Assembly (NCBI GenBank): GCA_002722735.1
Contig: PBMR01000012.1
Span: 1 to 58,966 of the forward strand
Source: Methanobacteriota archaeon
GTDB taxonomy: Archaea; Thermoplasmatota; Poseidoniia; Poseidoniales; Thalassarchaeaceae
DNA: 58,966 nt
Direction: 5' to 3'
Positions 52,863 through 58,966 of this stretch are shown in pieces. The stretch's first letter is position 1; every line of letters begins with the position of its first letter. A model generated the notes under the pieces. The model saw nothing but the letters and a program-made list of their open reading frames with translations. It had not been told where the DNA came from and did not search any database. Both the position numbers and the translations under genes were made by a program.

Positions 52863-54053
52863 ATGGACGTCGCCTCTCGTGCCGCCGCAATAGAGTACGC
52901 CATCCGCGATGTTGTCGTTCCTGCGGTAGAGCTCGAGGCCCAGGGCCACGCGGTAATTCGCCTCAACATTGGTGATCCCCTGGCCTACGAGGGACTGCCC
53001 ACGCCTAACCATATGGTGGCCGCTTTCAAGGCCGCTTTGGATCGTCAGGACAATGGATACAGCCCGTCCTACGGAATACCTGAGCTGCGCACTGCGATCG
53101 CTTCCAGCGAGAGCTCGAAAGGATGGGGCTGCTCTGCTGGAGACGTATATGTGACGCATGGGGTGACCGAAGCCCTGCAGATAATCTTCGCCGCCTTCCT
53201 TGAAGAGGGGGACACGGTCCTCGCACCCGGACCGCATTACCCCCCCTACATGGCCTACCCACAGATGTATGGGGGCTCCACGACTGAGTATCGCTTGGAC
53301 TCGGCTAGGGGGTGGCGCATCGACCTCGATGACATCCGCTCGAAGATGAACGATAGCGTGCGCCTCCTAGTTCTAATCAACCCTAACAACCCCACTGGTA
53401 ACGTCGCCACCCCGAACGAGGTCGACGCACTCATAGAAATCGCGAGGTCATGGCCAAAGTGCGCAATCATCGCCGACGAGATTTACGACGGGCTGGATTT
53501 CACCGGACACCATTGCTCGGTGGCCTCGCGCTCGGGAGAGGTTCCAGTTATCACACTGAACGGAGTCTCCAAGGTCTATTTCGCACCTGGTTGGAGGGTT
53601 GGATACATGGCTTGGCACGACCCGCTTGGCAGGATGGAACCAGTTCGTGATGGTGTGGAGCGGCTACTGCGCAGCCGTCTCTGTGCCTCTACTCCTGCTC
53701 AGTATGGATTCCTAGCAGGCCTTGCCGGCGAGACGGGCTGGATGGGGGGGCACCGCGCTAGGATCCAAGAGAGAATGGGATACTGCTTGAATCGAATTGA
53801 GGCTATCGATGGGATAGATTGTGAAGCTCCGGGGGGTGCCTTCTACCTATTCGTGAGAATAGCCGACCCCGAGATGGCAGCCGATGACAAGAGATTCGTA
53901 CTGGATCTTCTGCATCAGCACCATGTGCTTCTGGTACACGGATCGGGCTTTTCTCCAGAGTTTGGGCAGGGTCACTTCAGGATGGTCTGCCTGCCGCCCA
54001 CAGAGATTCTCGCTGAGGCATTCGACCGCATCGAGTCATTCCTGCGAAGCTGA
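52863..54053 (+). CDS. Class I/II PLP aminotransferase (alanine/aspartate type)
   Basis: This 396-residue fold-type I aminotransferase resembles archaeal alanine aminotransferases. It shows IRLNIGDPLAYEGLPTP, GYSPSYGIPELRTAIA, VTHGVTEALQIIFAAF, the substrate loop INPNNPTGN, ADEIYDGLDF and the PLP-lysine motif LNGVSKVYFAPGWRVGY with K237. The C-terminus has GGAFYLFVRI and GQGHFRMVCLPP with the substrate-binding Arg. All catalytic residues are present. The ATG at 52863 is preferred over the GTG at 52851. Alanine or a related amino acid is the likely substrate, which with alaS upstream makes an alanine-themed pair. This is inference. Confidence 0.92.
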   Translation: MDVASRAAAIEYAIRDVVVPAVELEAQGHAVIRLNIGDPLAYEGLPTPNHMVAAFKAALDRQDNGYSPSYGIPELRTAIASSESSKGWGCSAGDVYVTHGVTEALQIIFAAFLEEGDTVLAPGPHYPPYMAYPQMYGGSTTEYRLDSARGWRIDLDDIRSKMNDSVRLLVLINPNNPTGNVATPNEVDALIEIARSWPKCAIIADEIYDGLDFTGHHCSVASRSGEVPVITLNGVSKVYFAPGWRVGYMAWHDPLGRMEPVRDGVERLLRSRLCASTPAQYGFLAGLAGETGWMGGHRARIQERMGYCLNRIEAIDGIDCEAPGGAFYLFVRIADPEMAADDKRFVLDLLHQHHVLLVHGSGFSPEFGQGHFRMVCLPPTEILAEAFDRIESFLRS

Positions 54054-54101
54054 GGATATGTGCCTTTCACCCTCTTTGGGCCCGGACAAGCGCCATGAAT
54101 C

Positions 54102-54108
54102 ATTATAG
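54102..54108 (+). promoter_or_regulatory. TATA box for the thrombospondin-type repeat protein
   Basis: ATTATAG predicts a transcript start near 54131, about 26 bases before the ATG at 54157. A GAGGGCGGGG ribosome-binding stretch lies between. Confidence 0.45.
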
Positions 54109-54156
54109 CCGAACTCAAATTCCATAGCACGCCCTCTATGAGGGCGGGGCGCTATC

Positions 54157-57100
54157 ATGGCACTTAGTCACAATCAGTATGCCGTTGCCGCAATCGTCGC
54201 GACGCTCTGCCTCGCAGGCCTCTACACCGTTGTCGGTGCGGGCCTCTCCAGCACTGATTCTGGAGGCTTCGAATCGGCAATTGGGGATATCGACCCCTCT
54301 CAGGACGGGGCCCCCAAGGAGTGTCCGCCAGACATCCCCACAGTCGGCTGCGATTGGGATGGGGATGGCATTTCAGATAGGATGGAGCAGACGCTGTATG
54401 GGACTGACTGGAGAGAAGAAGATACCGACGGCGATGGGCTCTCTGATGGTTGGGAGATAGAGAATGGCCTCGACCCGCTGGACACGGGCGAGCCCTGCAT
54501 CTCCCTCGGAGTCGGCCTTACCGAGATCGAGTGCAACCCCGTCCCGAACAGCCAGGTCGATACGGAGTTGGAGACAGGCGAGCAGAACGAGACCTTCCCG
54601 AACCCCGACAACGGTCCGTTGGGTGATCCCGATAGGGACGGTCTGACAAATATCGACGAAGCCGAGCTTGGCACCAACCCCAAGCTCAAGGACACGGATG
54701 GCGACGGCCTCAATGACCGCTGGGAGTCCCGATTCACTCACGAGGTCACAACGCCCTCGGGTATTGTCACGCTTCTGGATCCATTGGATGGCAACTGGAA
54801 CTGCCCCCTCCTCACGCCCGAGAAGTCAGCAGAGATCGAGCAGGATTTGGGAAAGAAGCTGTGGGAGGAGCTTGGCACCCAGTTCGGGCATTCCTGCGAC
54901 GCCATCTTGGATCTCGAGCAGCCCGAGCCGGACACTTTGAGGAACTTCATCGAGGAGCGCTACGACACCAATCCGCTCGCCGAGGATAGTGACAACGACC
55001 TCGTTGCCGACCGCTACGAGATAGCATACGGCTCAGTTGATTTGGGAATCCATTGTGGCGTTCCGGTTTTCGGTACCCTAACCATCCAGGCCCCATTCAC
55101 GAGCGTGATGTCGGGTCCGGGGGATCTCACGTGGTTCGAGCAGGACATGGACAACGACGGACGACTCAATGGGCCCGGAGATTGGGACTCCGATGGCGAC
55201 GGGATGCCCGACGGCTTCGAGTACTGCTACAACTCACTTCTCAATCCCGCAAACTCCACGGATGCCTACGGTGATAACGACGACGACGGACTCAACAATG
55301 TCCAGGAATTCGAGGTCTCCTATGCATGGGGCGCCTCCAACTTCACCGACCCCCTAGACTGGGACACTGACAACGACGGCATGCCCGATGGATGGGAGTA
55401 CCTCAACGGAATCCATCCCAATGATGGGAGCAACGCAGACGAGGATCCGGATTTCGATGGTTATGACGCTGATGGGGATGGGGGTGTCAGGTACAAGGAC
55501 ATGATTGGAGTCACAACGATTCACACGATCAACGTCAATCCTGGCGATTTCGTTCAGGTCAACAAGACCATTCTTTGGGTTAGGACGGTAGTTGATAGCA
55601 ACTACGTCAACATCCCCGTCAAGACTGAAACCCCCGGCTGGGTATATCACATCAATGTGGAGGTTGGAGATGAGGTCACTAGTCGCCTCCAGGATCTTGT
55701 CACGGTGGTCGAGCAGCATGAGCGATTCACTAATCTAGATGAGTACAATGCCAGAGACAGGGACGGTGACGGCATCATCGATGGACGTTCCACCGACCCA
55801 CTCGTTGCCGACACCGACGCAGACGGGCTAATCGATGGAATTGAGGTAATTGGATGGAAGATCCGGATAGTCGACTTTGGCGTGAGACAGGTCATCGTCA
55901 GGAGCGATCCCGGTGTCTTCGATACCGATAAGGATGGGCTTTCTGACTCCCAGGAGTACTACGAGACCTTCACAAACGCTACCGATAAGGACACTGACAA
56001 CGACGGGCTCGAGGATTACAGGGAGGCGATTGACGGCCATCCATGGGTCGTCAACGGCACAACCACCTACTACTTCACCAACGCTTCCGCCTTCGACACC
56101 GACAACGATGGCCTCGAGGACGGCGAAGAGGTCATCGATGGTGCAGACGAGTACGTCACCCATGCCAACAACGCCGATACCGACAACGATGGCCTCAATG
56201 ATGGTGGAGAGGTCCTCTATGTGCCAAGGCCATGGCAAGGGGCTACCAACCCGCTAATCAACGACACAGATGAGGACGGACAGCCCGATGGCTGGGAGAT
56301 GCAGGTCATGTCGATTCAACAGAACACCAATAGCCACAGCCTATGGATCAGCACTACGAACTGGCTGCCACCGGGATGCGACTCGATGATCAATTGCGGA
56401 CTGGGGCCCGGTGGGTGGATCTGGACGAATTATGTCTCCGGCTTCTCCACCTCGGGCGACAGGAACGACGACGGTGTGATGGACCCGCAGTACTTCCTCC
56501 ACGAGATGAACCTCTCGGGATTCACCATCCCAGAGAGTGGGAGATGGGCTCTCAATCCGTCTTTCGGCTCACTGCCCGATTCGCTCTACGATATCGACAA
56601 CGATTCCTTGCAGAATTCCCTGGAGGCCCCTAATCGCTGGGATACCAATCCAGTGGACGACGACTCCGATGGAGACCTGTTGCCTGATGGGTGGGAGGTC
56701 GAGTATTCGGAGGAGGCACTCAAACTTGGCCTCGTCGATAACAACACTCTGGACGCGCTCGGATCCAGAGGTCCGATGGACCCCAGGATGCCTGACTCTG
56801 ATCTCAATGGCGTTAAGGACGGTCATGAGGATCTCGACAGCGACGGGCTCAACCGAACGGTGCTACTGTACAGGTACTGTCCCGGTTGGGACAACCCACA
56901 GGACTTCGAGTGCCACATCGACCCACTCGGCTCCGGTGCTTCGTTCTACAATGACCTGGCGAACTACACCAACTTCGAGGAGTACCAAAATGGGACCAAC
57001 CCAATAATCAACGACACCGATGGGGACAGGTGGAACGACGGCTCCGAGGTTTTCCACCAGGATCAGGACAACGATGACATGTGGTCGGGATGGGAGTACT

Positions 57101-57252
57101 ACTTCGAATTCGATCCGTACGATGCCTCCGACGCATTGATCGACTCCGACGGTGACGGCTACGTCAATAAGTGTGAGAACAGGTGGAACACAAATCCGAA
57201 GGATCCGACCAGCTTCCCATCTCAGGGGGAGCTCTGCAACAACTTCGACTGA
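54157..57252 (+). CDS. Secreted protein with thrombospondin type-3 / Ca-binding repeats
   Basis: This 1,031-residue protein has an N-terminal signal or anchor (VAAIVATLCLAGLYTVVGA). More than a dozen short Ca-binding repeats of the form D-x-D-x-D-G-x-x-D follow (DTDGDGLSDGWE, DTDADGLIDGIE, DTDNDGLEDGEE, DTDEDGQPDGWEM), interspersed with longer loops, several holding Cys pairs. The repeats resemble thrombospondin type-3 modules of bacterial and archaeal adhesins and cellulosome-like proteins. There is no C-terminal membrane span. It would sit outside the cell and fold only with calcium. Its end is 38 bases from the archease start. The gene is preceded by a TATA box. Confidence 0.88.
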   Translation: MALSHNQYAVAAIVATLCLAGLYTVVGAGLSSTDSGGFESAIGDIDPSQDGAPKECPPDIPTVGCDWDGDGISDRMEQTLYGTDWREEDTDGDGLSDGWEIENGLDPLDTGEPCISLGVGLTEIECNPVPNSQVDTELETGEQNETFPNPDNGPLGDPDRDGLTNIDEAELGTNPKLKDTDGDGLNDRWESRFTHEVTTPSGIVTLLDPLDGNWNCPLLTPEKSAEIEQDLGKKLWEELGTQFGHSCDAILDLEQPEPDTLRNFIEERYDTNPLAEDSDNDLVADRYEIAYGSVDLGIHCGVPVFGTLTIQAPFTSVMSGPGDLTWFEQDMDNDGRLNGPGDWDSDGDGMPDGFEYCYNSLLNPANSTDAYGDNDDDGLNNVQEFEVSYAWGASNFTDPLDWDTDNDGMPDGWEYLNGIHPNDGSNADEDPDFDGYDADGDGGVRYKDMIGVTTIHTINVNPGDFVQVNKTILWVRTVVDSNYVNIPVKTETPGWVYHINVEVGDEVTSRLQDLVTVVEQHERFTNLDEYNARDRDGDGIIDGRSTDPLVADTDADGLIDGIEVIGWKIRIVDFGVRQVIVRSDPGVFDTDKDGLSDSQEYYETFTNATDKDTDNDGLEDYREAIDGHPWVVNGTTTYYFTNASAFDTDNDGLEDGEEVIDGADEYVTHANNADTDNDGLNDGGEVLYVPRPWQGATNPLINDTDEDGQPDGWEMQVMSIQQNTNSHSLWISTTNWLPPGCDSMINCGLGPGGWIWTNYVSGFSTSGDRNDDGVMDPQYFLHEMNLSGFTIPESGRWALNPSFGSLPDSLYDIDNDSLQNSLEAPNRWDTNPVDDDSDGDLLPDGWEVEYSEEALKLGLVDNNTLDALGSRGPMDPRMPDSDLNGVKDGHEDLDSDGLNRTVLLYRYCPGWDNPQDFECHIDPLGSGASFYNDLANYTNFEEYQNGTNPIINDTDGDRWNDGSEVFHQDQDNDDMWSGWEYYFEFDPYDASDALIDSDGDGYVNKCENRWNTNPKDPTSFPSQGELCNNFD

Positions 57253-57289
57253 CCGCGCCCTTCTTCCGCTCGCCTATCGTCGAGGGGGC

Positions 57290-57766
57290 GTGTCATGGTG
57301 GCTTCTGCCTACTACCGCTGATGTCGGCATCAGGGCCTTCTCGGCCGATGCAGCCGGTGCCTTGGCAGAGGCCGCTTTGGGGCTACAGGCAGTACAGGCT
57401 CCCGGAAGCACCCTCGCTGATTTGTCCGACCCCATGGTCTCTACGGCCGAGTGGGAGGTGGAGGTTCCCAATGGGGATCTCGAGAGGGGCCTCGTTCGCT
57501 GGTTGGAGGAGGTACTCTATAAGGGGGGTTCTGAAGGTCAGTGGCTGGTCGATGCATCAATCAGCATCGCGGATGGGGCCATCCGAGCTAGGGTGTCATG
57601 GACCGATTCAAAAAATGTCGATCTGGTCATTGAGGTCAAGGCAATCACCCTCCACGAACTCGTTCTCCGAGAGGTGACGCTCGGCGAGGTTGTGGTGGGT
57701 GTGGAGCCCGAAATCCCGTCCTTCGAGGGACCTGGATGGATGGCTCAGGTAATCCTCGACGTCTAG
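57290..57766 (+). CDS. Archease
   Basis: This is a small partner of RtcB that helps its guanylylation and allows multiple turnover. The family signature TADVGIRAFSADAAGALAEA is near the N-terminus with D11. The middle has DLERGLVRWLEEVLYK, then VKAITLHELVLREV, and the C-terminus ends in AQVILDV, the usual archease end. Length is 158 residues. The start is GTG at 57290, with GAGGGGG directly upstream; the frame opens earlier inside the preceding gene, but that part has no family similarity. The usual archease His just before TADVG is replaced by Pro-Thr-Thr here. rtcB is in the same window, on the other strand. Confidence 0.92.
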   Translation: MSWWLLPTTADVGIRAFSADAAGALAEAALGLQAVQAPGSTLADLSDPMVSTAEWEVEVPNGDLERGLVRWLEEVLYKGGSEGQWLVDASISIADGAIRARVSWTDSKNVDLVIEVKAITLHELVLREVTLGEVVVGVEPEIPSFEGPGWMAQVILDV

Positions 57767-57773
57767 CCCAATG

Positions 57774-58826
57774 CTAGTCTTCGACGTTAAATCTCTGGTA
57801 GACCTCATTGGTCGTCATGCTAACTCTGATGAATGTCGTGCACTTGGGCAGGTCCTTGATTCTACGAGCCCCAACGTAGGAGCAGGCTGAGCGAAGCCCA
57901 CCCAGTATAGACTGGACAGTGGTCTCCAGAGATCCCCTGTAGGGTACTCTGACTTCCTTTCCCTCTGGAGCTCGATGATCGGCGACCCCCCCATAGTGGT
58001 GTTCCATGGCCCTGGCCGAGGACATACCGTGGAACGACTTGTACGCCTTCCCTGCTTCATCTTCGAAGGTATCGCCACCCGATTCGTCGTGTCCCGCTAG
58101 CATCCCTCCTAACATGACGAAATCAGCACCTGCAGCAAAGGCCTTGGCTACATCGCCAGGCGAGGAACATCCGCCGTCGGACATGACATGCCCATTCAGG
58201 CCATGTGCCGCGTCAGCGCACTCGGAGATTGCAGATAGCTGGGGGTAGCCTACACCCGCGATCTTCCTTGTCGTGCATACTGAGCCTGGCCCAATTCCCA
58301 CCTTGACTACGTCAGCCCCAGCGAGGATGAGGGCCTCGGTCATCTCCCTAGTCGCGACATTGCCCGCGATCACAATCCTATCGGGAAATACCTCACGTAC
58401 GCGTTTGACGAACTGTAGGAAGACCTCGCGGTAGCCGTTGGCTACGTCTATGCAGATCATCTTGATCCCATCATTTGTCGCCATCTTCCTCTCGAGCAGT
58501 TCGAAGCTATCATCGGTGGACCCGCAGGTTACGGGAGTGAACTCGGGATCAACCCCGTCTTCCCAGGCCTCCGAGAACTCCCTAGTGGAGTAGAACTTCT
58601 GGGCGCACGTCAGCATCCCGTGCCCCTGCAGCACCTTGGACACCGAAAAAAGGCCGGTCGTGTCCATGTTTGCGGCCACGATGGGCACCCCTGTCCATCC
58701 CTGGCCTGTGTGACGGAAGCGGAAATCTCGATTCAGGTTCACATCGGATCTAGAGACAAGCGTGCTACGCTTGGGCCTAATCAGTACATCATCGAAGGTT
58801 AGCTTCACATCGTGCTCTAGTCGCAT
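57774..58826 (-). CDS. guaC: GMP reductase (IMPDH/GMPR family)
   Basis: This enzyme converts GMP to IMP and ammonia with NADPH, balancing purine pools. The N-terminus [20 protein letters not shown] is typical of GMP reductase. The barrel carries [40 protein letters not shown] and the catalytic cysteine C184 in [14 protein letters not shown]. Late motifs are [20 protein letters not shown] and [19 protein letters not shown]. Length is 350 residues with no CBS domains, which fits GMP reductase rather than IMP dehydrogenase. ATG at 58826; a TATA-like GTCATAAG is centred about 33 bases upstream on this strand. It is convergent with archease, 7 bases apart. Confidence 0.93.
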   Translation of the reverse strand: MRLEHDVKLTFDDVLIRPKRSTLVSRSDVNLNRDFRFRHTGQGWTGVPIVAANMDTTGLFSVSKVLQGHGMLTCAQKFYSTREFSEAWEDGVDPEFTPVTCGSTDDSFELLERKMATNDGIKMICIDVANGYREVFLQFVKRVREVFPDRIVIAGNVATREMTEALILAGADVVKVGIGPGSVCTTRKIAGVGYPQLSAISECADAAHGLNGHVMSDGGCSSPGDVAKAFAAGADFVMLGGMLAGHDESGGDTFEDEAGKAYKSFHGMSSARAMEHHYGGVADHRAPEGKEVRVPYRGSLETTVQSILGGLRSACSYVGARRIKDLPKCTTFIRVSMTTNEVYQRFNVED

Positions 58827-58855
58827 TGAGGCCTTACTTCTCCAACGAACCCGTG

Positions 58856-58863
58856 CTTATGAC
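58856..58863 (-). promoter_or_regulatory. Possible TATA box for guaC
   Basis: Read on the minus strand this is GTCATAAG, about 33 bases before the guaC ATG. It lies between guaC and tRNA-Glu. Confidence 0.35.
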
Positions 58864-58897
58864 TTTTCTCAAACTCGTCAGAATCCGATTAAGCGCG

Positions 58898-58966
58898 TGG
58901 TGCTCGTGCCGGGATTTGAACCCGGGTCGACGGATCGAGAGTCCGTCATGATGGACCGAACTACAC
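58898..58966 (-). tRNA. tRNA-Glu (CTC), 5' end cut by the window edge
   Basis: Minus-strand tRNA with encoded CCA (58900-58898), discriminator A and acceptor half CACGAGC. Only the last three bases of the 5' acceptor half (GTG) are inside the window. The anticodon stem ACGGA/TCCGT holds loop CTCTCGA with anticodon CTC. The T arm CCGGG/CCCGG encloses TTCAAAT. Confidence 0.92.

Noticed and set aside
54300-54741. Minus-strand ORFs of 120-145 codons inside the Ca-repeat protein
   Set aside because: They are Ser/Pro/Val-rich mirror frames of the DxDGD repeats and have no independent evidence.
1-58966. CRISPR arrays, transposons, integrases, rRNA genes
   Set aside because: No regular direct repeats with spacers, no transposase or integrase motifs and no rRNA sequence were seen on either strand.

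Overview
The window is a gene-dense stretch of archaeal chromosome with high G+C by eye. Its informational genes are archaeal: RNA polymerase Rpo7 (RpoE') with Spt4, ribosomal proteins S24e and S27ae, archaeal-type AlaRS, DtdA-type D-aminoacyl-tRNA deacylase, RtcB and archease, split glycine decarboxylase (GcvPA/GcvPB) and a stand-alone GMP synthase ATP-pyrophosphatase. Several genes have TATA-like boxes close upstream of their starts. Together with several very large secreted or membrane-anchored surface proteins, this fits a marine Group II euryarchaeon (Candidatus Poseidoniales or a relative). That placement is inferred from gene content, not from a marker-gene comparison.

Layout. 1-2.2 kb: a 5'-truncated surface or cytoplasmic domain protein and a degenerate SDR. 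2.3-9.1 kb: a glycine/one-carbon and purine block (gcvPA-gcvPB, a membrane protein, purE, guaA ATPase subunit, tRNA-Asn, glyA), with a structured leader before glyA. 9.1-18.3 kb: envelope genes, namely a TCAF/M60-like secreted metallopeptidase with Ig-like repeats, an acyltransferase-type membrane protein, a CD36/LIMP-2-like protein, tRNA-Met and a secreted protein. 18.4-25.3 kb: an AT-richer membrane protein, an amino-acid ABC transporter whose permease is fused to an extracellular beta-propeller, purC, and a class-IV aminotransferase/sulfotransferase pair. 25.3-31.6 kb: a 1,895-residue FG-GAP/CARDB surface protein with a translationally coupled small gene. 31.8-36.6 kb: the transcription/ribosome operon, a propeller protein, DtdA, proline dehydrogenase and a zinc-finger protein. 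36.6-39.2 kb: a membrane subtilase and a membrane zinc-ribbon protein. 39.2-46.8 kb: tRNA-Ser, tRNA-Thr and a 2,415-residue surface protein. 46.9-59 kb: a 57-residue coiled-coil protein, AlkA-type glycosylase, an anchored His-rich protein, RtcB, AlaRS, an aminotransferase, a thrombospondin-type-3 repeat protein, archease, GMP reductase and a partial tRNA-Glu.

The genes suggest a heterotrophic archaeon that handles proteins and amino acids. It has a secreted metallopeptidase, a membrane subtilase, an amino-acid ABC uptake system, proline oxidation, glycine cleavage/SHMT and aminotransferases, with purine synthesis and salvage interspersed. Many convergent gene pairs overlap or abut at their stop codons, so the genome is strongly compacted. 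I saw no mobile elements, CRISPR arrays or rRNA. No stretch over 300 bases lacks a gene; the longest gaps are about 180 bases (7646-7823 and 31599-31782).

The items most worth following up are the CD36-like archaeal protein, the propeller-permease fusion, the TCAF/M60 protein, the glyA leader with competing hairpins, and the aminotransferase/sulfotransferase pair that mirrors a plant fusion protein.
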